A stretch of DNA of 64,000 bases, taken from positions 35,577 through 99,576 of the forward strand of contig CAJTCY010000020.1 in NCBI GenBank assembly GCA_910575075.1, written 5' to 3'. Of the stretch, positions 25,340 through 35,300 are shown piece after piece (the stretch's first letter is position 1; each line of letters opens with the position of its first letter). Made by a program: the position numbers and the translations under genes. The notes beneath the pieces are model-generated. The model was given only the letters and a program-made list of their open reading frames with translations, ran no database searches and was not told the DNA's origin. Source of the DNA: Lachnospiraceae bacterium (lineage in GTDB: Bacteria; Bacillota; Clostridia; Lachnospirales; Lachnospiraceae).

Positions 25340-27709
25340 TTGGGCTTATTTGCAGACGGATTTAAGGAGCTGAAAAAAGCAAGTGAACCGCTTTATAAGG
25401 CGCCGAAATCCATACAACAGACGATTGAGATCATGAAGGTGGCAGAGAACGGCATTTTTGAAGTGGCAAGGAACCGCTTCTCAAAGTGTTACCGTTTTCA
25501 GGACATCAATTACACCACTACAAATGAAACAGAGCAGATTGACATTTTTGAGCGGTACTGCAAGTTTTTAAATTCGCTGGACGTGAGTTTCAAGATCACA
25601 ATCAACAATAAGAACAAGGATATGGAACAGGTCAGGGACTATGTGTTCTTACAGCGGCAGGACGACGGCTATGACGGTTTCCGCAGGATTTACAACGACA
25701 TCATGGAACAGAAGATCCATGAGGGCAGGCAGGGGATAGAGCAGGAACGCTATCTTACCATTACCATTGAGCGCAAGAATTTTGAAGAGGCAAAGGCGCA
25801 GTTTGCAACCATTGAGGCATCCGTGCATAAGGCGTTTGGGGAGCTTGGCGCAGAAATCGTACCGCTTTCCGGCAATGAGCGCATCAAGGTACTGTATGAC
25901 TATTACCATTTGGGGGATGAAAACAGCTTTGACTTTGACATAAGGGAAGCGAAAAAGGTAGGTGCGGACTTCCGCAATGACCTGTGCAACGGCATGATAC
26001 AGTTTTACCCGGATTATTTCAAGGACGAAAAGAAATTCTGCCGTGCATTGTTCATCAAGAAATACCCGTCCAGCCTTTCAGACCGCTTCTTAAATGAGAT
26101 CACAAGCCTTCCGGTACATTCCATTACAAGCATTGATGTAGTGCCTATCCCAAAGGATATGACAACGAAGGTTTTACAGAAGAAATACCTCGGCATTGAA
26201 TCGGACATCATCAGGCAGCAGCGTGTGAGGAACAAGAATAACGATTTTTCCTCGGAAATCTCATATAACAAGCGGATTGAGAAAAAAGAGATTGAGGAAA
26301 TCATGGACGATGTAAGGGAAAATGACCAGTGCCTTTATTATGTGTCCGTAACGATTATCCTTATGGCAGACACGAAAGAGGAACTTGACAGCATGACGGA
26401 GACGGTGGAAACCATAGGCAAGCGGAACTCTGTCACAATAGAGGAACACTATCTGAAGCAGAGGGAGTCCTTAAATACCGCACTGCCGATTGGGGTAAGA
26501 CAGGTGGAAACCATGCGTACCATGCTGACACAGAGCCTTGCGGTGCTTATGCCTTTTAACGTGCAGGAACTGAACGACAAACAGGGCTGTTATTACGGTA
26601 TCAATCAGGTGTCAAAGAACATCAATATCGGGAACCGCAAAAAGCTGATTAACGGCAACGGTTTTGTGTTCGGTGTTCCCGGTTCGGGCAAGTCGTTCTT
26701 CTGTAAAATGGAAATGGGCAATGTGTTCTTATCCGGCAATGATGAGATTATCGTCATTGATCCGATGAATGAATACTTTGACATTGCAGAGACTTACGGC
26801 GGAACAGTGGTAAATATGTCAACCTATACGGATAACTATGTCAATCCGCTTGATATGGACGTATGGAGTCTTGACCTTAATGACAGCAAGGGCATGATAA
26901 GGGAAAAAGGGGAGTTTATGCTCGGTCTGTGTGAACAGTGTATGGGCGAAAACCTTAATTCAAGGCAGAAGTCCATTATTGACCGATGTGTGCGCAAGCT
27001 CTATATTGAGATTGCACGGAACAGGGAAAAATATGTGCCGATCATGTCCGATTTCTATGAAATACTGATGAACCAGCCGGAGGAGGAAGCGAAGGATATA
27101 GCATTGTCACTGGAACTGTTTGTCAACGGCTCATTGAATATCTTCAATCACCAGACGAATGTAGACGTGGATAACCGCTTTACGGTGTACGGAATCCGTG
27201 ACCTGGGTACGGAGCTTTCGCCTATCACAATGCTTGTAATGATGGAGAGCATACAGAACCGCATCATTGCAAACGGCAAGAGGGGAATTGCAACATGGCT
27301 CTACATTGACGAGTTCCATGTGCTGTTAAATTCAGAGTATTCCGCAAAGTATTTACAGCAGCTTTGGAAGAAAGTGAGAAAACAGGGCGGCTTGTGTACC
27401 GGAATCACGCAGAATATCGTGGATCTGCTGCAAAATTACACGGCGACAACCATGCTTGCCAACTCGGAGTTTGTGGCGCTCTTAAAACAGGCGAACACGG
27501 ACAGTTCACGCATGGCAGAGGTAATCGGAGTGTCGGAGGCGCAGCTACGTTTTGTTACCAACACGTCAAGCGGTATGGGGCTTATGAAGTGCGGAAACGT
27601 GGTAATCCCTTTTGACAATACCATTGAGAAGGGGACAGACCTCTATAACCTGTATAATACGAATATCCATGAGAAAATCGCAATGGAGAAGAAAAAGGAA
27701 CAGAACTGA
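25340..27709 (+). CDS. VirB4-like conjugation ATPase
   Basis: A 789-residue protein with a TTG start behind GGGAGGTCAGA. Residues about 1-430 are the VirB4/CagE-type N-terminal region. Walker A is FGVPGSGKSFFCKME at about residues 445-459. Then come IVIDPMNEYFDIA and the Walker B block TWLYIDEFHVLLNS, followed by TGITQNIVDLL (VirB4 motif with conserved Gln). This cytosolic hexameric ATPase energises assembly and DNA transport of the type IV secretion channel. It is full length and looks intact. Confidence 0.94.
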   Translation: MGLFADGFKELKKASEPLYKAPKSIQQTIEIMKVAENGIFEVARNRFSKCYRFQDINYTTTNETEQIDIFERYCKFLNSLDVSFKITINNKNKDMEQVRDYVFLQRQDDGYDGFRRIYNDIMEQKIHEGRQGIEQERYLTITIERKNFEEAKAQFATIEASVHKAFGELGAEIVPLSGNERIKVLYDYYHLGDENSFDFDIREAKKVGADFRNDLCNGMIQFYPDYFKDEKKFCRALFIKKYPSSLSDRFLNEITSLPVHSITSIDVVPIPKDMTTKVLQKKYLGIESDIIRQQRVRNKNNDFSSEISYNKRIEKKEIEEIMDDVRENDQCLYYVSVTIILMADTKEELDSMTETVETIGKRNSVTIEEHYLKQRESLNTALPIGVRQVETMRTMLTQSLAVLMPFNVQELNDKQGCYYGINQVSKNINIGNRKKLINGNGFVFGVPGSGKSFFCKMEMGNVFLSGNDEIIVIDPMNEYFDIAETYGGTVVNMSTYTDNYVNPLDMDVWSLDLNDSKGMIREKGEFMLGLCEQCMGENLNSRQKSIIDRCVRKLYIEIARNREKYVPIMSDFYEILMNQPEEEAKDIALSLELFVNGSLNIFNHQTNVDVDNRFTVYGIRDLGTELSPITMLVMMESIQNRIIANGKRGIATWLYIDEFHVLLNSEYSAKYLQQLWKKVRKQGGLCTGITQNIVDLLQNYTATTMLANSEFVALLKQANTDSSRMAEVIGVSEAQLRFVTNTSSGMGLMKCGNVVIPFDNTIEKGTDLYNLYNTNIHEKIAMEKKKEQN

Positions 27710-27726
27710 AAAAGTATGATAAACAG

Positions 27727-27751
27727 CGCCCTGACCGGAAAGGTCTGGGCG
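27727..27751 (+). promoter_or_regulatory. Intercistronic hairpin after virB4-like gene
   Basis: CGCCCTGACC pairs with GGTCTGGGCG around GGAAA, with one T-T mismatch. No U-run follows, so partial termination or mRNA protection is more likely than full stop. The next TTG start lies 28 nt downstream. Confidence 0.5.
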
Positions 27752-27778
27752 TTGTCCGGTTATGGGAGGTGAGGCAGG

Positions 27779-29794
27779 TTGAACATTAAAAAAGTGGATG
27801 ACAAGCCTATGGTAATCCACACAAAGGAAAAGCCCAAACTTCATGTAAAGGGAACGCCGGAAACAAAAATTAAGGGCAGGAATGTCCTTACCGTCCAACA
27901 TGGTCCGAAGATTGCCGGAACTGCGGCAGGAAAAAGCGAGGCATGGAGCGGAAAGATAAAGCTAAAAAAGAGTTCCGTCCACGTTACGGATAAAAGAAAG
28001 ACAGGGCGGATGGGAACGTCTTCTGACGGCATGGAGCATAAGGGCAGAAATGCAGACACAAACACACAGGGCAGACAGGGGAAAGAGCAGGAAGTCCGGC
28101 AGTCCGTGAACCGTGAAAACCGTATGTATGCCCAGTACCGTAAGACAAAAGCGGAAAAAGAGGCAGCAATCAAAAAGAAACCCGCCGTGCCTGCTGCTGT
28201 TGTTTCAGTTGCGGCAAGGAACGCACTGGATGAAATGGAAGGCGGCAGTGAAGTCCATGACGCATATATGGCGGCTGGCACACTTGCAAAGCCTGCCACA
28301 AGCGCCGCTGATGCAGGCAGGAATCTTTACCGTTCAAAAGCTGCCAGGGAGAAACAGCAGAAGATCAAGAAAAAACAGTCCGGAAGCCGTATCAGGGAAA
28401 AGGCGGTAAAGGAAAGTGCGGTAAAAGCAGCAAGGAAAACTGCACAGACGGCGGCAAAGGCAACTGCAAAAGAGACAGGGAAGAAAGCAGCAAAAGAAAC
28501 TTCAAAAGCTGCGGCAAAGACGGCGGCGGTTACGGCAGGCACAGGGGCAGGCGGCGTACTTGCCGGAATTGCTGCGGGTGAAGCTGTCGGAATCGCTATG
28601 GATAAACGTGATGTGAAAAACTCCACAAGGAACCGTATGATAAAGCTGTTTGTAGCAAAGCTGCGGCAGGAGGAAAAACAGGACAATATTGGGAAAGCCT
28701 TAAAGGACATCGTGATGATGCGCTTTTCCATGATGTCAAAGTATATCGTGCGGTATGTGGGGCTGTTCCTGCTTGCGCTGTTTGCAGTCGTGGCGCTCAT
28801 TGCGCTTCCGATCATAGCGGTTATAGCAGTCATTTATAATTCGCCGCTTGCGATATTCTTCCCGTCCATATCATCGGGGGAGACGACGCAGGAAGTCCTG
28901 TCGGCGTATGTGTCGGAATTTAATGATGAGGTCAATGCGGAGCTTACAAACCATGCCGGATATGACGCAAGCGAAAAAATCCATGTCAATTTTGAAGGTT
29001 CCGGCACACCAGACAATTTCTGCGACATACTTGTGGTCTACATGGTAAAGTATGGGGACGGCGACACTGCAACGGATATGACGGACAAGGCAAAACAGAA
29101 CCTGAAAGCCGTCTTTGACGATATGTGTAGCTATACGATTACCAGCAGGACCGATACGGACACTGATGATGAGGGCAACACGGCAACCACGACGGTCAAA
29201 GAGGTCAATGTAAGGCTGAAAACGTGCTATGAAATGATTTCCGTCTATGGGTTCGATGCGGAAGAACAGGAGATGCTTGCCGAACTGATGAAGCCGGAAT
29301 ATCTTGCAATGCTCGGCTACACTGGCGGGGGCGGCGATCCGGGGGAAGCGATTTCGCCGGAACAGTATCAGGCAATCGTGGATGCCGTTTCTGATGAAAA
29401 CGGAAGGAAAGTCGTGGCATTTGCACTGTCAAAGGTAGGATACCCGTACAGTCAGGAATACCGTGACAGCGGGAACTATTACGATTGCAGCTCCCTAGCC
29501 TATTATGCATGGCGCAGTGCAGGGGTAAGCATCATGTATGAGGGGTCCAATACGGCGGCAAGTGAGGGAAAGCTCTGCTATGACAACAACCTGCTTGTGA
29601 ACTATGACGAGATGCAGCCGGGGGACCTGATATTTTACAGTTACAGCAGTAATGGGCGCTTTATGAATATCACGCATGTAGCAATTTATGTAGGCGACGG
29701 AAAAGTAGTTGAGGCGGCAAATGCACGGCTTGGGGTAGTATACAGACCAGTGCAGGGGCGTTCTTCCATTGTGTTCATAGGCAGACCGAGATAG
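27779..29794 (+). CDS. Conjugation cell-wall hydrolase with NlpC/P60 domain (VirB1-like role)
   Basis: A 671-residue protein with a TTG start behind TGGGAGGTGAGG. Residues about 1-315 are a Lys/Ala-rich cytosolic part. One membrane segment at about 325-360 (GLFLLALFAVVALIALPII) follows, then an extracellular linker. The C-terminal 130 residues are NlpC/P60: nucleophile Cys near residue 569 in YYDCSSLAYYAW and His near 631 in ITHVAIYVGDGKVVEA. It should open peptidoglycan for the mating channel. No lytic transglycosylase domain is visible, unlike some two-domain relatives. Confidence 0.88.
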   Translation: MNIKKVDDKPMVIHTKEKPKLHVKGTPETKIKGRNVLTVQHGPKIAGTAAGKSEAWSGKIKLKKSSVHVTDKRKTGRMGTSSDGMEHKGRNADTNTQGRQGKEQEVRQSVNRENRMYAQYRKTKAEKEAAIKKKPAVPAAVVSVAARNALDEMEGGSEVHDAYMAAGTLAKPATSAADAGRNLYRSKAAREKQQKIKKKQSGSRIREKAVKESAVKAARKTAQTAAKATAKETGKKAAKETSKAAAKTAAVTAGTGAGGVLAGIAAGEAVGIAMDKRDVKNSTRNRMIKLFVAKLRQEEKQDNIGKALKDIVMMRFSMMSKYIVRYVGLFLLALFAVVALIALPIIAVIAVIYNSPLAIFFPSISSGETTQEVLSAYVSEFNDEVNAELTNHAGYDASEKIHVNFEGSGTPDNFCDILVVYMVKYGDGDTATDMTDKAKQNLKAVFDDMCSYTITSRTDTDTDDEGNTATTTVKEVNVRLKTCYEMISVYGFDAEEQEMLAELMKPEYLAMLGYTGGGGDPGEAISPEQYQAIVDAVSDENGRKVVAFALSKVGYPYSQEYRDSGNYYDCSSLAYYAWRSAGVSIMYEGSNTAASEGKLCYDNNLLVNYDEMQPGDLIFYSYSSNGRFMNITHVAIYVGDGKVVEAANARLGVVYRPVQGRSSIVFIGRPR

Positions 29795-29803
29795 GCGGTG
29801 CGT

Positions 29804-30409
29804 ATGGGAAAAAAGAAAGAAAACGAAAACCTTGCGGAAGAACTTGCAAAGTGTTTTGAGCGTTGGGAATACCTGAAAGAGCATGGAGGCAGTGATCCGT
29901 TTTGGGCGGACGGCACGAACATGAACCTTGTGAGGAACCACATCATGTATTATAAAAACAAGATGGTGGAAGAGTACGGCACGGATTATGAAAAATACCC
30001 GGAAATTTTCTACCGTGAGGCGCCGCCGGAGGTGAACCAGAATTATGTGGCAAGGGCGGGGGAGATAAAGGACGGTGCGGCACAGGCATTGGAATATTAT
30101 ATTTCCGATCCCAACTTTCTTTATCTTCTTTCAAACAAGGATATGCTGACAGAGAAAGAGGCAAAGCAGATAAGCCTGCATAACGTGCTTGGGTATGCTT
30201 CGGGGCTTGCATCCGCCATAAAAAACGGGGATCTGATTTCAATGCGCCGTCATGCGGGCAGACCGGAGGGGTATCTGGAGTCCTTTGCCCAGTGCGCCAC
30301 ACGGATGATGAAGATAATAGATGAAAAGAAAAAAGAGCCGGATCAGGTGCAGGGAAACGGGCAGCTTTCTTTGTTCCAGTTTGGCATGGAGACAGGGCAG
30401 CGCCGGTAA
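29804..30409 (+). CDS. Transfer-operon protein of unknown function
   Basis: A 201-residue soluble, mainly helical protein 9 nt after the hydrolase. I prefer ATG 29804 over GTG 29798. The spacing is short and a weak AGGCGGTG precedes. Visible blocks are ERWEYLKEHGGSDPFWADGT, NLVRNHIMYYKNKM and NGQLSLFQFGME. The last is a clamp-binding-like QLSLF sequence, which may be coincidental. No family is recognised. Confidence 0.6.
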   Translation: MGKKKENENLAEELAKCFERWEYLKEHGGSDPFWADGTNMNLVRNHIMYYKNKMVEEYGTDYEKYPEIFYREAPPEVNQNYVARAGEIKDGAAQALEYYISDPNFLYLLSNKDMLTEKEAKQISLHNVLGYASGLASAIKNGDLISMRRHAGRPEGYLESFAQCATRMMKIIDEKKKEPDQVQGNGQLSLFQFGMETGQRR

Positions 30410-30443
30410 GCGCTGCCTTTTATGCGGATAAAAGGAGGAAAGC

Positions 30444-31355
30444 ATGAAGTTAGAAGATATGATTATGGTGGTGGAAAACCGGAAGGGGACAGAAACCAAT
30501 TTTTTGACGGATCTGTGGAGATATATGGAAATGGTGGTAAAAGTCTGTGATGATTCCGCAGTGGACATGGCAGATGCCATAGGGCAGTTATATGGCACAA
30601 AGGAAAATAACCGTGAATGGAGTGAGCTGTATTTTGCGGAGAATAAAAGCATCCATGCGGCATTCTGTACCGGGGAGGCGCAGCTTCGGGGATTCCTTAT
30701 GGGAAATTTTAACGATGGCGAATGGTCTTTTGACGAGGGGCGGTGTCCCAAGAACTGTCTTGAAGTCCTGCGGATAAACAACATGAAAACAGACGGATGT
30801 TCGCTGTTTACATGCCTGCACTATGAGCCTGTGGAGCATACGTTCCATGCCGGAGAGGTGCTGCGCAACATGAACGGGAACGACTACCGTGTGCTTGCGG
30901 CGTTAAGCCCCAAAAACCTGCTGTTAATGAGCATGGCGGACAGCCAGATCATAGTGGGGAGGGGCGTACAGCTTTACGAGAGATACCCGAAAGGGGAACG
31001 TCCTGACAGTGGCAGCTTGGTGACAGGCATAGAATGGGATCACGGCGTTTATCTTGGGAGGGACATTACAAGGATTGACTTTGACATTCTGGGACAGGAG
31101 TACGGGGAGCCTGACAGGGTGGAGAATGTTTCAGACCTGCGTGATAAGATCCGGAGGGATTTCTGGATGCAGAAGAACGTGGAGCAGAAAGAGGGACTGC
31201 CGGAGAGGGTAAAAAACGCAGCAAGAGACTGTCTGGAACATATCTTTGGGACAAGTGAGCCGGATGTGTTCGCTAAGATGCTTGACAAAGGAATGTATGA
31301 CGGAATGTACCATACAAAAGAAGAACAGAAACAAATATCAGGATCGTCACGGTAA
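30444..31355 (+). CDS. Accessory protein of unknown function
   Basis: A 303-residue soluble protein behind AAAGGAGGAAAGC. Central region: PVEHTFHAGEVLRNMNGNDY, then VLAALSPKNLLLM and GRGVQLYERYPKGE. This kind of text (FHAGEVLRNMNG...YRV) appears in many ICE accessory proteins as a small beta domain, but I cannot name it. The C-terminus is charged. It sits in the accessory block leading to the methylase and large helicase. Confidence 0.55.
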   Translation: MKLEDMIMVVENRKGTETNFLTDLWRYMEMVVKVCDDSAVDMADAIGQLYGTKENNREWSELYFAENKSIHAAFCTGEAQLRGFLMGNFNDGEWSFDEGRCPKNCLEVLRINNMKTDGCSLFTCLHYEPVEHTFHAGEVLRNMNGNDYRVLAALSPKNLLLMSMADSQIIVGRGVQLYERYPKGERPDSGSLVTGIEWDHGVYLGRDITRIDFDILGQEYGEPDRVENVSDLRDKIRRDFWMQKNVEQKEGLPERVKNAARDCLEHIFGTSEPDVFAKMLDKGMYDGMYHTKEEQKQISGSSR

Positions 31356-31371
31356 AAAAGGGGGAAACCAT

Positions 31372-31743
31372 ATGGAAAGAATAACAGGAAAAGAAACGGT
31401 TAAAAACATGGAATATCTGGTAAAGCTGCTGCATAAGGAGTGGGAGCGCTCCGGCAGGACAAAGGCAGAGGTATCCATAGACATTGCAGATAAAAAAGCA
31501 GCAGAAACAAGGCTTGCAGAGGAAATACAGGAAAGGCAGGGACAGCTTGAAGCAGAGGGAATGGACTTTAAGGAGTGCATGGAGCTTTCCAAAGAGAATT
31601 TTGTACTCCTGCGCCTTGCAAGAAAGATAAAGAAAGCAGCGGAATGGGCGGGACGCCGGGAAGATGCGGTTTCCTTTACCGTGGAAATGGATAAGGAAGA
31701 ATATAAGCTGTTTTCCACGCTGATTAAGGTACAGGAGGCATAG
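31372..31743 (+). CDS. Small helical accessory protein
   Basis: A 123-residue protein. ATG 31372 follows AAAAAGGGGG. An open frame continues upstream into the previous gene but is not supported. It is charged and helical, with a possible short coiled coil (AAETRLAEEIQERQGQLEAE). Its 3' end supplies the AGGAGG site for the methylase gene that begins 6 nt later. Function is unknown. Confidence 0.6.
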   Translation: MERITGKETVKNMEYLVKLLHKEWERSGRTKAEVSIDIADKKAAETRLAEEIQERQGQLEAEGMDFKECMELSKENFVLLRLARKIKKAAEWAGRREDAVSFTVEMDKEEYKLFSTLIKVQEA

Positions 31744-31748
31744 GCATA

Positions 31749-32312
31749 TTGGGGAAGAAATATAACATCATTTATGCCGATCCCCCGTGGCAGTATAAAG
31801 TGTATTCCAAAAAGGGGGAAGGGAGAAGCGCAGAAAACCATTACCATACCATGAACATTGAGGATATACGGTCACTGCCTGTTGAAAGAATAGCCGGTGA
31901 CGACTGTATCCTTTTTTTGTGGATCACGTTCCCCTGCCTGTTGGAAGGAATTTCTGTCATGCAGGAATGGGGTTTTACCTATAAGACCTGCGGGTTCAAC
32001 TGGGTAAAACGGAATAAAAAAGCTGACACGTTCTTTACGGGGCTTGGCTTCTGGACACGCTCCAATTCAGAAATCTGTATTCTTGGGACAAAAGGCAGAC
32101 CAAAGAGGGTATCGAAAGCCGTCCCGCAGGTGTGCGATGCACGGATCATGGAACACAGCAGAAAGCCGGACGAGATACGGGAGCGGATAGTGGAGCTGTG
32201 CGGGGATCTGCCACGGATAGAACTGTTTGCAAGGCAGAGATTTGAAGGATGGGACTGCCTTGGGGATGAGATAGACGGCAGGGACATCCGTGAAGCAATA
32301 TTGGAGGTATGA
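31749..32312 (+). CDS. MT-A70 family DNA N6-adenine methyltransferase
   Basis: A 187-residue protein with a TTG start, using AGGAGG inside the end of the previous gene. The catalytic motif DPPW is at residues 11-14 (IIYADPPWQY). Further MT-A70 blocks are HYHTMNIEDIRSLPV, CILFLWITFPCLLEGI, NWVKRNK and SNSEICILGTKGRPK. No restriction nuclease is adjacent, so it is a solitary modification enzyme, probably protecting transferred DNA from host restriction together with the next gene. Target site is unknown. Confidence 0.9.
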   Translation: MGKKYNIIYADPPWQYKVYSKKGEGRSAENHYHTMNIEDIRSLPVERIAGDDCILFLWITFPCLLEGISVMQEWGFTYKTCGFNWVKRNKKADTFFTGLGFWTRSNSEICILGTKGRPKRVSKAVPQVCDARIMEHSRKPDEIRERIVELCGDLPRIELFARQRFEGWDCLGDEIDGRDIREAILEV

Positions 32313-32315
32313 CAA

Positions 32316-35300
32316 ATGAGCGCAGATACAAAGACATCAAAGCTGTATGACGCTGCCATAGATGAAGTGACCGGAAGCGGGCGGGCATGGAAAAGCATAT
32401 GCAGGCTTACGGGGCAGCTCTACCGTTATGAGTTTGACAATATCCTCATGGTCTATATGCAGAGACCGGGGGCAAGGCTGATTGCAGACTTCGACACATG
32501 GAAAATGGTAGGGCGGTATGTAAGGCGTGGCAGCAAGGGCATCGCAATCTTTCCGTCAAGAGCCTTAAAACCGGAAATACGGTATGTTTTTGACATATCC
32601 GATACCGGAGGCAGGGAAAGCAGTCTGACATGGGAGTTTGACAGAGACACGGTAAAAGCCTATGCTGCATGGATAAGGGAAAAAGAAGGCGCTGCCCTGC
32701 CCGAAGGAAAAGAATCTGATAAATCTTTCCTAAAAGGCTTTACAGAAAAGCGAATCGGAGTCATAATGGACTCAGAATTTGGTGAACGCATCACCGAGTT
32801 TGTGAATCTGGCTGGAAACAAGCAGATAACGGAAAATGGCAGAGTGCAAGAGATTACGGCAGTGGAAGCGTTAAAAAGAAGCGTCATGTATGCGGTATTT
32901 ACAAGATGTGGCTTTGACCTTCCCACTGAAAAACAGAATTTCTCCTTTATTACCGCATTTACAACAGAGGAGGAAGTCTACCGTTTAGGATCTCTGCTCA
33001 GCGATATATCCTGTGAAGTGCTGAGAGGCATTGCAAATGATTTAGAGCAGATGGAAGAAAGGAGTATTGCAAATGGCAGAGATAACAATGACGTATCACG
33101 AGGGAGCGGACGGGATGCTGTACCCGGATCTCACGGCACCGGAGGAAACGGTGAGCATGACGAACTTAGGGAAGTTCGCAGTGAGGGCAATGGAGTACCT
33201 GAAAGAGAACCACAACAGCAGATACCGGACACTGTTAAGGTTCGGGAAACTGGCGGAGAAGATGCAGGAAGTGGAGAACGAAGCGAACCGGATGATGGAC
33301 GAACTGGAGAGCAGTTATTTAAAGAACAACCCGCCGAAGGACAAAAACTCGACAATGGAGATGTGGCAGCTGCGCCAGCAGGCAAGGATGCAGGCAGAGG
33401 AAATCGTGATGAACGAAGTAGTGATGCAGTTCCACTAGAGGGAAGCGGACAGCAGACAGAGATCAGTGAACAGCAGAATATAAGGCAGGCAGAACTTGAC
33501 CGGGAAATTGAGCAGGAACTGAATGAGATCAATTCTTTAGGGAGTTCTGACACGCAGAAAGGAAGCTATGAACAGGCTTCCTTTTTGATTGCCCAAAACG
33601 GGGATATGGAGATTCCAAAAGAGTATTCCTACCAGAAGCCGGAACAGGTACTTACCGTGCCGCATGAATATGTGAAGCAGGTGCTTATGCGGGGCAGCGG
33701 ATTCGCACATGGGAAACGGCGTATCTATGCAATGTTTCAGGATATTTATGATCCGGGGGAGCGTGTAAAGGCAATCCTAAAGGAATACGGACAGGGCGGT
33801 GCAGGCTGGCCCATTGAAGGGGACGGGCTGCACGGATATGACACATTTTCAACAAAGGGGCTTCGTTTCCAGTGGCGTGAGGGCGGGACTGAAAAAGAAG
33901 GCTATGTGAACTGGAAAGCCATAGAGCGTGAACTGGGTGCGCTGATCATGACAGGGGAATATTATACGCCGCCAAAAGCGTTTGATCCTGACAAAGTATC
34001 GGCAGCAATATGGCAGGAGGCTATGGATGAGTTTTTCCAGAAAAGTTTCTGGAGTCCGGTCCCGAACATGCTGTTATATGAGGTGTTTACAAAAGATCTG
34101 CCAATGAGCGACAAGGTGCAGTTCATTGAAATGCTGCTCTGCAGGAATCCTTATGCTGCAAGCATATCAAACAACTTTGAAAACCGTTACGGCAGGTGCA
34201 ACATTGAACAGACAGACGAAGGCATATTCATTGAATATTATGATGGGGAAGGCACGAAGTGGAAAACGGAGCTTGACTGGTGGGACTGTGCGGCTTATGT
34301 GGACAGCATGATAGCAGACGGCGCATACCAGACATCTGCGCCTTATTCGGAAATTGACCGCATACTGAAAGAACACTCTGCTGCATCGTGGATAGGGATT
34401 TATAAAAAAGATGCGGACAGGTATCTTTCGGAGGATGCAGGACAGCACCAGCAGAAGCGCATAGACACCTTACAGGCAGTCCTTGAAAAAACCGGAATAC
34501 AGGAGCAGATGGAAGTGGCATGGGACGATGCCTATGATGAGGTCATTGCAAGCGATGGGGAAACCGTGTGGCACGGCAGGCAGTTTTACGACTATCTGTT
34601 TGAGGAAGTGCTTGTATTTGACGGACCGCACAGGGATAACAGGATTCCATATGATGTGATGGATCAGCTTGAGCATGACAGGTTTTCAAGCCATAACCCG
34701 GACAAGGCTGGATTTATCCATCGGAAAACATTTGATACGGTGGAGCTTACAGAAGAAGAGACGGAAAAATGGGAACAGGATATGTGGCTGGAACCGTTAA
34801 AGGGATATTTCAATGAGGAAATCCAGTATATCTCGGTAAAGACTTTAATCTATGATATTTTTACCACGAATTTAAGCATGGAGAGCAAAGCGGGATTCCT
34901 TGCAAACGTATACGGGGAACAGCGGGAAGGCTTCTTCATGTCAGAGTACACGGACAATTCCTACGGCAAGTGCAAGATCAGCAGGGATAAAGACGGCATT
35001 ACAATCTCTTATCCACGGGCAGACGGCACAAGAGGGGAACAGCGTGTGGATTACCGTTACTGCGCTGACCTGATCCTGCACATGATAGAAGAAAACGATT
35101 ATCTGACAGAAGGAATTTTTGAGCGTTTCAAGGAAGCGCCGGAGGCATTTACCGCTATGCCGTGGTTCATGGAAATCTACCACGAATACAAGGAACGTAT
35201 GCTGCAGGAGCCGGACTTTGCGGCGGTCAGCATTGGCGGGCAGGAGGAAGAAAGGCAGGAAGGGCAGGAAGAAGAACGGCAGGATGGACAGGAGCCGGAG

